Notes: generated by a model not told the origin, from the letters alone. Positions 1 through 6,682 are shown, counted from the first letter of the stretch. The stretch: DNA of 17,163 nucleotides from Gammaproteobacteria bacterium (GCA_003645215.1 QNEM01000016.1:1-17163), one strand, 5' to 3'. Program-made: numbers and translations.

Positions 1-454
1 AAAACAGTGTAGCGATGGACAAGATGGTATTGGTACGAGAAGAAAGAAAGGTGATTCGTGAACAACGGATGCGTTCCTCATCTGAAGCGGGAACAAACCC
101 CAAAACTTTTTTCTGATTTGGCCAAAGTACAAACCACAGGTTCAGCACCATGATAATTCCAAGCCATACACCAACACCCATAACTACAGCAGGTCCTGAC
201 AGGGTTAATGTATCTATAAACATGTCTCTGAACCAAAGCATATAGACTCCTGTAACTAGTGCGACTAACGATGCATATCGAAACGTTCCATGCTCACGTT
301 TCATTGCTGCTGTCATTGCTTCACGATTAGATGGTTGTGCGGGTTTAAAAAATGGGTTCTGGATGACATTGGCATAATTATGCCCCATCCAGATTAATAT
401 ACTGAAGATGTGCAAATACCTGGCAAACACATCTAATATCAATGCAAACGTCAT
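1..454 (-). CDS. PuuD / urate-oxidase-N-terminal-like membrane protein (5' part only)
   Basis: This is the N-terminal 151 codons of a multi-pass inner-membrane protein that continues past the left edge. The translation starts MTFALILDVFARYLHIFSIL and shows the family pattern LHIFS..IWMGHNY, then a long hydrophobic segment ending LWFVLWPNQKKVLG, then SSRTNTILSI. These are hallmarks of the DUF989 / urate-oxidase N-terminal membrane domain, seen in the urate hydroxylase PuuD, where it can be fused to a C-terminal cytochrome c. Whether a heme domain follows cannot be seen. The ATG at 454 has a good Shine-Dalgarno (GGAGAA) 7 nt upstream. It lies downstream of pqqE and a micro-ORF on the same strand. 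Many members of this membrane family are not urate enzymes, and no purine gene is nearby, so I name the family and not a substrate. Confidence 0.75.
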   Translation of the reverse strand, partial: MTFALILDVFARYLHIFSILIWMGHNYANVIQNPFFKPAQPSNREAMTAAMKREHGTFRYASLVALVTGVYMLWFRDMFIDTLTLSGPAVVMGVGVWLGIIMVLNLWFVLWPNQKKVLGFVPASDEERIRCSRITFLSSRTNTILSIATLF

Positions 455-488
455 TTAACAATTCTCCAACCTGTAGGCAAGATAAATG

Positions 489-550
489 ATGGCACCGAAA
501 CAATAAGAAATATGATATGGGAACTTATTTCTCACTTACCCCGGTGCCAT
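489..550. repeat. Inverted repeat in the leader of the PuuD-like gene
   Basis: ATGGCACCG at 489-497 is repeated inverted as CGGTGCCAT at 542-550. An inner AATAAG/CTTATT pair lies between the arms. On the minus strand this would fold in the untranslated leader just upstream of the PuuD-like gene. It has no T-tract, so it is not an obvious terminator. It matches no riboswitch class I recognise. Confidence 0.35.
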
Positions 551-602
551 ACAGAGGAGCGGTCATACTTTAATACTACTCATTACTATTACTGCTTTGG
601 TC

Positions 603-710
603 TTAACCAGGGTTTGCGTAAGCGAATACACGAATCAATACATATAGCGTGACAGTCAGAATGACTCCTGCAAGCAATGTTGTTTCCAGATTTTCATGTG
701 GAAGCTTCAC
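603..710 (-). CDS. 35-residue single-helix membrane micropeptide coupled to pqqE
   Basis: This short open frame begins with GTG, whose last two bases form the start of the pqqE stop (GTGA, 707-710), a typical translational-coupling overlap. The product has a short charged N-terminus (KLPHENLE), then one clear transmembrane helix (TTLLAGVILTVTLYVLIRVF), and ends in AYANPG. There is no signal-peptidase motif and no cysteine or histidine cluster. I do not recognise the family. The features favouring a real gene are the coupled start, the sharply amphipathic-to-hydrophobic composition and the position between two same-strand genes. Small size and a weak independent Shine-Dalgarno keep confidence moderate. 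It could be a small subunit or anchor for a membrane enzyme, possibly the PuuD-like protein downstream; that is inference. Confidence 0.55.
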   Translation of the reverse strand: MKLPHENLETTLLAGVILTVTLYVLIRVFAYANPG

Positions 711-1855
711 TCTGTTGTCTCTAGAAAGTCTGTTGTAATGGCTCCTTTCCTACGAAATACAAGTGGTCGTTCTACTCTGTGTTCATTTATTGATTCAGCT
801 ACACTGGATTCAATTAAGTGATGGAATGGTGACTTGGAACAAACAGGATCAGTATTAGCAGCATCACCAGTCAATAAAAGAGCCTGACACCGACAACCAC
901 CATGATCCTTTTCTTTCTCATCACAACTTCGGCAAGGTTCTTTCATCCAGTCCTCACCTCGGTATGCATTGAACACCGGTGATTTATTCCAGATCCAATC
1001 CAGAGAGTGATCGAGAACACTGGGGAATTCAAGCCCTTTGATAACGCGTGCTTCCTGACACGGAAGCGCTGCGCCATCTGGTCCGATGGTAAGATGAATA
1101 GCACCCCAGCCATTCATACAGGCCTTTGGACGTTCATCAAAATAATCCGGGATGACAAAGTATATTTCCATTTTTTTACCCAGACGTTCCCTGGTTTCCT
1201 TAACTGCCGCTTCGGCATCTTCAATTTCTTCTCTGGTCGGTAAAAATTCTGCACGGTTCAAAAGTGCCCAGTTGTAATACTGAATATTGGCAAACTCAAT
1301 ATATTCAACACCAAGCTCTTCAGCTAATTTTAGAATATCTCTGGTCTGTCTAATATTCTGTTTGCATATCGGGACATTTAAGACCATTGGAAACCCCTGT
1401 CTCTTGATCTCATAAGCAATTTCTATTTTTTGATCATAGACATCGGCACCAACAAGTTTATTTGTGATGTCACGGTCACTTGACTGTAGACTGAGCTGGA
1501 TCTGTTTGAGGCCACCATCCTTCATCGTCTTTAAACGTTCAGGTGTTAAACCTATACCGGAAGTAATTAGGTTGGCGTAATAACCCAGCTCAGTTGAATA
1601 GGCGACAAGTTCTTCGATATCATCGCGTAACATCGGTTCACCACCTGTGAATCCAAGTTGTAACGCACCCATGGCACGACCTTCACGTAGAACCTTTTTC
1701 CATTCTTCAGTCGAAAGCTCATTTTTAAATTTATCGAAATCGAGGGGATTACTACACCATGGGCAATGCAGGGGACAACGGTATGTCATCTCCAGGGTAA
1801 GCCACATAGGGATACCTAATCCATCAAGACTTAATTCTGATCCATCCTTTGGCAT
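707..1855 (-). CDS. pqqE: PqqE, radical SAM/SPASM enzyme of PQQ biosynthesis
   Basis: PqqE makes the first cross-link of PQQ biosynthesis, joining the Glu and Tyr side chains of the precursor peptide PqqA while PqqA is held by PqqD. The 382-residue protein has the radical SAM motif CPLHCPWC (Cys27, 31, 34), a GGEP motif at 71-74, and the SPASM domain with Cys246, 266, 308, 311, 321, 323 and 339, including the PqqE signatures GGCRCQ and DPVC. All auxiliary-cluster ligands expected for PqqE appear present. The ATG at 1855 sits 6-7 nt after a strong GGAGG and overlaps the 3' end of pqqD by 32 nt, so the two are translationally coupled. The enzyme works in the cytoplasm and its Fe-S clusters are oxygen sensitive. 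Length is normal for the family. Confidence 0.97.
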   Translation of the reverse strand: MPKDGSELSLDGLGIPMWLTLEMTYRCPLHCPWCSNPLDFDKFKNELSTEEWKKVLREGRAMGALQLGFTGGEPMLRDDIEELVAYSTELGYYANLITSGIGLTPERLKTMKDGGLKQIQLSLQSSDRDITNKLVGADVYDQKIEIAYEIKRQGFPMVLNVPICKQNIRQTRDILKLAEELGVEYIEFANIQYYNWALLNRAEFLPTREEIEDAEAAVKETRERLGKKMEIYFVIPDYFDERPKACMNGWGAIHLTIGPDGAALPCQEARVIKGLEFPSVLDHSLDWIWNKSPVFNAYRGEDWMKEPCRSCDEKEKDHGGCRCQALLLTGDAANTDPVCSKSPFHHLIESSVAESINEHRVERPLVFRRKGAITTDFLETTE

Positions 1856-2108
1856 AGGCTACCTCCAAAAATTTATTGACGCTGTCTGTTACGTCTGTGT
1901 TGTATTTATCATTTAGTTCAGAAATAATTTCTGTAACTGTTTTGATTCCATCGCAAAGTTTTAATATTGCAGCACCCGTTTCGTTGACTTTTACAATTCC
2001 CTCGGGATATAGCAATACATGAGCCTTTTGCGGCTCTTCCCATCGAAATAAATATACGGGATTTATTTCAATAATATTGTCTGCAGCTACTGTTATGGTT
2101 TCGCTCAT
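1824..2108 (-). CDS. pqqD: PqqD, PqqA-binding chaperone
   Basis: PqqD is the small RiPP-recognition protein that binds PqqA and presents it to PqqE. The 94-residue product carries the family signatures: FRWEEPQKAHVLLYPEGIVKVN in the winged-helix beta region (quoted here in part: HVLLYPEGIVKVN), then ILKLCDGIKTVTEI and a C-terminal helix ending AYAKGWI. It is a stand-alone protein, not fused to PqqC or PqqE. It follows pqqA after 100 nt that contain a strong hairpin. Its own Shine-Dalgarno is poor, in contrast to the strong site before pqqA, which fits the need for much more precursor peptide than chaperone. Its 3' end overlaps pqqE by 32 nt. Confidence 0.95.
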   Translation of the reverse strand: MSETITVAADNIIEINPVYLFRWEEPQKAHVLLYPEGIVKVNETGAAILKLCDGIKTVTEIISELNDKYNTDVTDSVNKFLEVAYAKGWIRIKS

Positions 2109-2150
2109 AAAACAAGGACTACATTAATTTAATAATTTCGTTACAAATAG

Positions 2151-2190
2151 AAAGGAGAGTGACTAATGCAAGACTAGTCACTCTCCCTTT
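2151..2190 (-). terminator. Hairpin between pqqA and pqqD (attenuator or mRNA stabiliser)
   Basis: GGAGAGTGACTA (2154-2165) pairs perfectly with TAGTCACTCTCC (2175-2186), a 12-bp stem with a 9-nt loop. The stem is extended by AAA/TTT flanks with a one-base bulge. Read on the minus strand it is followed by TTTCTATTTG, a loose T-rich run. Position and strength suggest partial termination or 3'-end protection of an abundant short pqqA transcript, with read-through to pqqD and pqqE. Confidence 0.72.
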
Positions 2191-2208
2191 GATACACAGG
2201 TTTTCTAA

Positions 2209-2283
2209 TTAGCGTACGTAAACGTATGCGGTAACTTCAAAACCTAAACGTAAGTCACAATATGCTGGATCTTCCCAATGCAT
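2209..2283 (-). CDS. pqqA: PqqA, precursor peptide of pyrroloquinoline quinone
   Basis: PqqA is the ribosomal peptide whose Glu and Tyr are joined and excised to become PQQ. The 24-residue product starts MHWEDPAYCDLRL and contains the invariant core GFEVTAY. The substrate residues are Glu16 and Tyr20, with the canonical E-x3-Y spacing and the same positions as in Methylobacterium PqqA. It ends VYVR. The ATG at 2283 is preceded by a very strong Shine-Dalgarno (AGAGGAG), as expected for a peptide consumed stoichiometrically. A hairpin lies just downstream, and pqqD and pqqE follow on the same strand. Cys9 is a local oddity; I attach no function to it. About 130 nt upstream lies a perfect FNR/DNR-type operator. 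Confidence 0.94.
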   Translation of the reverse strand: MHWEDPAYCDLRLGFEVTAYVYVR

Positions 2284-2402
2284 GATAATTCTCCTCTTCT
2301 TATATATAAGTAAAGTTTGTTATAACCATCCGACAAAATAATCGGACAACAACAATCGTGCAATGCATATGCCATAGTTTTCTATTGACAGTCCGAACCT
2401 TT

Positions 2403-2428
2403 ATTTACTTGATCAAGATCAAGTAAAT
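2403..2428 (-). promoter_or_regulatory. FNR/DNR-type operator upstream of pqqA (26-bp palindrome)
   Basis: TTGATCAAGATCAA at 2409-2422 matches the TTGAT-N4-ATCAA consensus exactly. It lies inside a longer perfect palindrome with arms ATTTACTTGATC and GATCAAGTAAAT separated by AA. Reading toward pqqA, a weak -10-like AATAGA (2386-2381) lies at the same distance as in the other FNR-type promoters of this window. That would put the start near 2374 and give a leader of about 90 nt. The -10 match is poor, so the operator is firmer than the promoter. Confidence 0.75.
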
Positions 2429-2476
2429 GGTTACAAATTTTCAAAAAATTAATTATTAAAATATTTATTAACAAAA

Positions 2477-2491
2477 TTAGACACTGTCTAA
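2477..2491. promoter_or_regulatory. 15-bp perfect palindrome, operator-like
   Basis: TTAGACA-C-TGTCTAA has perfect 7-bp arms around one central base. It lies upstream of pqqA, about 60 bp from the FNR-type box, in non-coding AT-rich DNA. It resembles a dimeric helix-turn-helix operator. I cannot assign the regulator. Confidence 0.4.
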
Positions 2492-2540
2492 CACCAATTG
2501 AATAAAATAATCGTTGGGTAATGGTAAAATACAAACAGTT

Positions 2541-2579
2541 ATTGGTCGAATTCAACCAATTAATGAACCAGAATTGGTT
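2541..2579. repeat. Nested ATTGGT/ACCAAT inverted repeats
   Basis: ATTGGT (2541-2546) faces ACCAAT (2555-2560) around a GAATTC core. AACCAATT (2554-2561) also pairs with AATTGGTT (2572-2579), and GAACCA with TGGTTC. The half-site is reused in alternating orientation, which suggests a multi-site protein-binding element or alternative RNA folds. Function unknown. Confidence 0.35.
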
Positions 2580-2593
2580 CATAATAACCATGT

Positions 2594-2612
2594 ATTGATA
2601 GAAGCTATCAAT
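2594..2612 (-). terminator. Short hairpin downstream of ubiD, possible terminator
   Basis: ATTGATAG and CTATCAAT form a perfect 8-bp stem with a 3-nt loop, 56 nt after the ubiD stop on the minus strand. No convincing T-tract follows, so intrinsic termination is uncertain. It may simply be a 3'-UTR hairpin. Confidence 0.35.
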
Positions 2613-2667
2613 GTTATTGAAGCTTGCCTTTATATTCTGAGTAATTGAGTTGCACTTACAAGTTAAA

Positions 2668-4137
2668 TTAACGATCCCAGAGCTGATCCCAAATAGTATC
2701 AACACGTTTTACAACATCATCATCCATAACAATCCGTTTCCCCCACTGGCGATTGGTCTCGGCTGAAGATTTATTTGTCGCATCGATACCAAGTTTTGAC
2801 CCAAGCCCGGCTACCGGGCTGGCAAAATCGAGGTAATCAATCGGGGTATTTTTCTGTATATCAATGTCCCGTGCCGGGTCAACTCTGGTGGAAATAGCCC
2901 ATATGACATCCTTCCAGTCACGAATATTAATGTCATCATCAGTAACGATAACAAACTTTGTATAGGTAAATTGCCTCAGATAAGACCAGATACCAAACAT
3001 GATGCGTCGGGCATGACCTGGATAGTGTTTTTTTATACTTACAACAGCGACACGATATGAACAGGCCTCTGGGGGCAAATAGAAATCGACAATTTCCGGA
3101 AATTGCTTCTGTAAAATTGGTATAAAGACTTCATTCAGTGCCATAGATAATATCGAAGGCTCATCATAAGGCGAACGCCCCATATAGGTGCTGTGATAGA
3201 TGGGATTACTACGATGTGTAATACGTTCTATCGTAAAAACGGGAAATTGTCCGCGAGTATTATAGTAACCAGTATGATCTCCAAACGGTCCTTCTTCGGC
3301 TTCTTCTCCTGGATTGATGTAGCCCTCTAATACAAATTCTGAACTTGCAGGAACCTGAAGTGAAGAAGATAGACAGCCGGTCACTTCACTTCGTGCACCG
3401 CGTAGAAGTCCGGCAAACTGAAATTCTGAAATGGTATCTGGTATGGGCGTAACTGCCGCGAGCACGGTGGCAGGATCCGCTCCTATCGCAACCGCCAAAG
3501 GAAAACGCTGCCCAGGGTTTGCTTCCTGCCATTCCTGATAATCAATCGCACCACCACGATGAGGCAGCCAACGCATGATCACTTTATTCCGGGCAATCAC
3601 CTGCTGTCTGTAGATACCGATATTTTGCCTGTCCTTGTAGGGTCCTTTAGTTATGACCAGACCAAAGGTAATCAGTGGGCCAGCATCGTCCGGCCAACAT
3701 GTTTGTACAGGAAGACTAGACAAATCAACATCTTCGGCTTCAATGATGTTTTCATGACAGGGGGCATTTCTTATCACACGCGGTGTGACATGCAATAATT
3801 TTCTGAAAGAAGGTAGTTTATCTATAGCCTCGCGAATTTCACCTGGCCATCCAGGTTCTTTCAGAAAAGCCAGGATTTCTCCTGTCTTTCGTAATTCCAA
3901 TATCGATTCACATCCCATTGCGTCTGCAACACGCTGTACAGTACCGAACAAATTACCGAGCACGGGGGTACCAAAACCTTTGGGATTTTCAAATAACAAT
4001 GCAGGGCCACTATCACGCAAAGTCCGTTGACAGATTTCAGTAATTTCAAGGGTTGTATCCACTTCATGATGAATACGTTTAAGTTCACCCTTTCTTTCCA
4101 GATAGGCAAGGAATTCCCGAAGATCTTTATAAGCCAT
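2668..4137 (-). CDS. ubiD: UbiD, 3-polyprenyl-4-hydroxybenzoate decarboxylase
   Basis: UbiD decarboxylates 3-octaprenyl-4-hydroxybenzoate in ubiquinone synthesis, using prenylated FMN made by UbiX. The 489-residue product follows E. coli UbiD (about 497) from the first residues (YKDLREFLAYLERKGELKRI, GPALLFENPKGFGTPVLGNLFGT) through the prFMN-binding stretch NIGIYRQQV to EGPFGDHTGYY, which holds a catalytic acidic residue, and the C-terminal decarboxylase domain. No truncation is seen. The ATG at 4137 has only a weak Shine-Dalgarno. It is divergent from ubiT across 90 nt holding an FNR-type box. That box is positioned to serve ubiT; it would be too close to ubiD for class II activation, so ubiD may be constitutive or affected negatively. 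ubiX is not in the window. The decarboxylation step is needed with or without oxygen. Confidence 0.96.
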   Translation of the reverse strand: MAYKDLREFLAYLERKGELKRIHHEVDTTLEITEICQRTLRDSGPALLFENPKGFGTPVLGNLFGTVQRVADAMGCESILELRKTGEILAFLKEPGWPGEIREAIDKLPSFRKLLHVTPRVIRNAPCHENIIEAEDVDLSSLPVQTCWPDDAGPLITFGLVITKGPYKDRQNIGIYRQQVIARNKVIMRWLPHRGGAIDYQEWQEANPGQRFPLAVAIGADPATVLAAVTPIPDTISEFQFAGLLRGARSEVTGCLSSSLQVPASSEFVLEGYINPGEEAEEGPFGDHTGYYNTRGQFPVFTIERITHRSNPIYHSTYMGRSPYDEPSILSMALNEVFIPILQKQFPEIVDFYLPPEACSYRVAVVSIKKHYPGHARRIMFGIWSYLRQFTYTKFVIVTDDDINIRDWKDVIWAISTRVDPARDIDIQKNTPIDYLDFASPVAGLGSKLGIDATNKSSAETNRQWGKRIVMDDDVVKRVDTIWDQLWDR

Positions 4138-4154
4138 AGTGATAGTTTCTCTTA

Positions 4155-4195
4155 TTGATGCAGATCATGTTAAAACTGTATAAAGCTGATATATT
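4155..4195 (+). promoter_or_regulatory. FNR/DNR-type class II promoter of ubiT
   Basis: TTGATGCAGATCAT (4155-4168) matches TTGAT-N4-ATCAA with one mismatch in the last base. A -10-like TATATT lies at 4190-4195. That predicts a start near 4202-4203, placing the box centre at about -41.5, the class II activator position. The leader would be about 25 nt. E. coli ubiT is known to be under Fnr control, which supports the reading. Confidence 0.75.
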
Positions 4196-4227
4196 TATGG
4201 TTTTCATCGCAACAGAAGTATTGATAA

Positions 4228-4743
4228 ATGCATTTAGCACAAAAACCGTTCCTCATTTCACTGCGTGTTATCCCTGATGAAATTCATACGCAAATAATAT
4301 CCAGGTGCATCAACCATATGTTACGTGGCCAGGAACTGAAAAAACGGCTTTGGGAACTTGAAGGAAAATCTGTTTGCATAAACATAAAAGATGCTCAGTC
4401 CCAATTCCATTTCCTGATTCAGGGAGGTCATTTAAAATCAGCGTCCGATACAATTTCGAATGTAACCATCACTGGCAACACGGAAGATTTCTGGAAACTT
4501 GCCACTCAAAAGGAAGACCCTGACACACTTTTTTTCAGACGAAGTTTGAATATTGAAGGAGAAACTGAAACCGGCGTACATATCAAGAATATTATGGATT
4601 CGCTGGAATATGACTGGGATGCTCATTTTGATGATGTATTGTTGCCACCTGTCGCCAGAATGGCAAAGCATTTGGCTGATAAAGCACGTCGTATTAATAA
4701 AAGGTATCAGCATTATTCCTCTACTTCATCTTTTTCCAGATAG
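4228..4743 (+). CDS. ubiT: UbiT, SCP2-domain protein of oxygen-independent ubiquinone synthesis
   Basis: UbiT (YhbT) is a lipid-binding SCP2-domain protein required for ubiquinone synthesis without oxygen, working with UbiU and UbiV. The 171-residue product matches the family length (E. coli 174). It carries the signature KEDPDTLFFRRSLNIEGETE followed by IKNIMDSLEYDW, very close to the E. coli segment. The SCP2 fold covers roughly residues 35-135. The Shine-Dalgarno before the ATG at 4228 is weak. Transcription probably starts near 4202 from an FNR-type promoter. The gene ends 2 nt before the stop of ubiV on the opposite strand, so the two halves of the system are convergent, with no visible terminator between them. 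Confidence 0.93.
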   Translation: MHLAQKPFLISLRVIPDEIHTQIISRCINHMLRGQELKKRLWELEGKSVCINIKDAQSQFHFLIQGGHLKSASDTISNVTITGNTEDFWKLATQKEDPDTLFFRRSLNIEGETETGVHIKNIMDSLEYDWDAHFDDVLLPPVARMAKHLADKARRINKRYQHYSSTSSFSR

Positions 4744-4745
4744 CC

Positions 4746-5669
4746 TCAGGCACCACAACAGTTATCTTTCTGTTTACTAGAATTATCAATCCATATCATC
4801 CCTTCTTCACCAAACCAGTAACCGTTACACTTGCCGTATAACTGAAATGCATCCAGCTTTTCCAATGCGGTTTCTGCTTGCATCTTTCCATTCAGAACCT
4901 TGTAAAAAATTTTAATGATTTCTGTCATGCCTTCTGATTGAGGCATGATCCGAATAACATCAATCCCGAGTTCATTAACATCATCAAGCAATGTAACCAG
5001 ATTTTGTTTTGCAACAGACTGAGTCTGTATTCCATTCAGTATTAGAAACGGTTCTTTTGCCTGGGTGAACATCGGTAGCCCGTCGGGATAATCCAGACAG
5101 ATAAAATCACAGCTGTCCTTGGGTTTGTTGTGGGCGCGGGCGGTGTAACACCTAGCCGAAAATGCCAGGGGCAGATTACCAAACGCAAATATTTCTGTTT
5201 CCATGCCGACTGGTCGATGTTGTTGCATCCTACTGATTGTCTCATTGCCTAATTCAACAGGGATAACCCAGCGGCACGCCTCCATGTCATTAAATAATTC
5301 AAGGGTGTCACTATTGTAGGTATTGATATGAGGCCCAATTACGAATGGCTGTTGTCCGCCCAGTTTATGTATTGCCGCCATATCGTTTGCTTCTACCGTA
5401 TATTGCCCATTTTTTGCGATGCGGCCCTGAAGTGATAATTCCGATGCAGCTTCGATTAATGTCAATGTAGACAGGACGACTTCTTTTCCTGCCTTAGTTA
5501 ACTGATTTGCAATCTCCAACCAATCTACAAGTGACACTTCTCTACGTTTCGAGCAAATAGTTTCACCCAGATAAACGATATCAACAGCTGATTCTTCAAG
5601 GTCTTTATAGAAATCGAATACCTTTTGCCGTTCCCAAAAATACGATATTGGACCAACACTTATTTTCAT
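4746..5669 (-). CDS. ubiV: UbiV, U32-family Fe-S protein of anaerobic ubiquinone hydroxylation
   Basis: UbiV pairs with UbiU to hydroxylate the ubiquinone ring without O2; prephenate is the reported oxygen source. From the chosen ATG the protein is 307 residues and begins MKISVGPISYFW, aligning with the start of E. coli UbiV. The four cluster ligands are Cys39, 174, 187 and 191, with the E. coli spacing (13 and 4 between the last three); CSKRR and SARCYTAR are recognisable signatures. The ATG at 5669 overlaps the ubiU stop as ATGA, the usual coupled arrangement. A longer frame opens 36 nt upstream (5705), but those residues lie inside ubiU and do not fit the family. Third gene of yhcC-ubiU-ubiV. 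Confidence 0.96.
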   Translation of the reverse strand: MKISVGPISYFWERQKVFDFYKDLEESAVDIVYLGETICSKRREVSLVDWLEIANQLTKAGKEVVLSTLTLIEAASELSLQGRIAKNGQYTVEANDMAAIHKLGGQQPFVIGPHINTYNSDTLELFNDMEACRWVIPVELGNETISRMQQHRPVGMETEIFAFGNLPLAFSARCYTARAHNKPKDSCDFICLDYPDGLPMFTQAKEPFLILNGIQTQSVAKQNLVTLLDDVNELGIDVIRIMPQSEGMTEIIKIFYKVLNGKMQAETALEKLDAFQLYGKCNGYWFGEEGMIWIDNSSKQKDNCCGA

Positions 5670-6682
5670 TGCCATGGCCTGTGGTAAGCACCGAGGGTAT
5701 GACAACTGCCTTCGGCCAACATGTTAAGTTGTGCAATCCAGTCAGCGTTGGGAACGAAATCATCCGGATTGCTAAAGCATGCATCCAGCGCCTGACGCAA
5801 GATACGCGTTACCTGCGAAACATAAGCCTTGCTGCGCTGACGACCCTCAACCTTGATGGCTTTTACCCCGCAGGCCATCAAATCGGGTAATAACTCCAGA
5901 AGATTCAGGCTGGTTGGCTCTTCGATAGCGTGATATAGATTATCTTCAACATAGAAGCGACCTTTACAAAGCGTCGGATAGCCTGCAGGTTCATCCTTGT
6001 TGTAACGTTCGATCAATACATTATTCAGGTATGATTGACGTCCTTCTGCTGTTTCTTTCCAGCGTACCGCATGGGCAGGAGAACATACCCCGGCAGTATT
6101 CGGTGATTCTCCAGTCACGTATGAAGAAAGGGCACAACGGCCTTCAACCATGACACAAAGACTGCCGAATCCAAATACCTCAACTTCGACAGGAACTTCC
6201 TTGATTACCTGACGTACTTGTGACAAAGAAAGCACCCGCGGCAAAACAACACGCTGAATATTAAATTTCTCATGATAAAAACAAATGGCATCACGGTTTG
6301 TAGCCGAAGCCTGAACTGACAGATGAAGCCTAAGCCCGGGATGTGTCTTTTTGCAATAATTCATTAGCCCGGGATCAGCAAGAATTAATGCATCCACTTC
6401 GATTTCTGCGGCCATGTTGATTGCCCGAATAGCCGCTTGCCACTGTTCAGCTTGTGGGTAAGTATTCATTGCCAGAAAGATACTGACACCGTTTTGTCTG
6501 GCGTAATCTCTTCCCCGTCTTGCTTCTTCATGACTAAAATTCAAACCGGGAAAGTTACGCGCATTCGTACCATCACGAAAACCAATGTAAATTGCATCGG
6601 CACCGTTATCGACTGCCGCCCGCAGCGCCGGAAGATTCCCTGCCGGGCATATCAAATCGATTTTCTGACTTAGCCTCGACAT
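5666..6682 (-). CDS. ubiU: UbiU, U32-family Fe-S protein of anaerobic ubiquinone hydroxylation
   Basis: UbiU forms the UbiUV heterodimer that performs O2-independent hydroxylation of ubiquinone precursors. The 338-residue protein opens with ICPAGNLPALRAAVDNGADA, carries the peptidase U32 signature around EVFGFGSLCVMVEGRC, and has Cys176, 183, 200 and 239. Their spacing (7, 17, 39) is identical to the cluster ligands of E. coli UbiU (169, 176, 193, 232). Sequence similarity to E. coli UbiU extends to the C-terminus (TLGAYHRPWQ), so it is not one of the other U32 paralogs such as TrhP or RlhA. It starts inside the 3' end of yhcC (13-nt overlap) and its stop overlaps the ubiV start, indicating co-translation. 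Likely anaerobically induced from the FNR-type site at 7894-7907. Confidence 0.97.
   Translation of the reverse strand: MSRLSQKIDLICPAGNLPALRAAVDNGADAIYIGFRDGTNARNFPGLNFSHEEARRGRDYARQNGVSIFLAMNTYPQAEQWQAAIRAINMAAEIEVDALILADPGLMNYCKKTHPGLRLHLSVQASATNRDAICFYHEKFNIQRVVLPRVLSLSQVRQVIKEVPVEVEVFGFGSLCVMVEGRCALSSYVTGESPNTAGVCSPAHAVRWKETAEGRQSYLNNVLIERYNKDEPAGYPTLCKGRFYVEDNLYHAIEEPTSLNLLELLPDLMACGVKAIKVEGRQRSKAYVSQVTRILRQALDACFSNPDDFVPNADWIAQLNMLAEGSCHTLGAYHRPWQ

Larger units (their letters stand above)
2284..2667. other. Gene-free control region between ubiD and pqqA
   Basis: No credible coding frame was found on either strand in these 384 nt. The region is very AT-rich and dense in inverted repeats, listed separately: the FNR-type palindrome, TTAGACA-C-TGTCTAA, the ATTGGT/ACCAAT group and a hairpin just after ubiD. 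The pqqA leader also contains TCCGA/TCGGA around 2329-2346 and a CTTATATATAAG palindrome at 2299-2310 next to the pqqA ribosome binding site. Confidence 0.7.

Noticed and set aside
525..566. Minus-strand 13-codon frame (MTAPLYGTGVSEK) upstream of the PuuD-like gene
   Set aside because: It has no Shine-Dalgarno and overlaps the inverted repeat at 489-550. Too short to support, though its composition is protein-like.
2382..2705. 107-codon minus-strand frame across the ubiD-pqqA region
   Set aside because: It is low-complexity AT-rich translation, overlaps the end of ubiD in another frame and covers the operator region. No family resemblance.
5670..5705. Upstream extension of ubiV by 12 residues
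   Set aside because: The shorter start overlaps the ubiU stop as ATGA, aligns with E. coli UbiV residue 1, and puts the first cluster cysteine at position 39.
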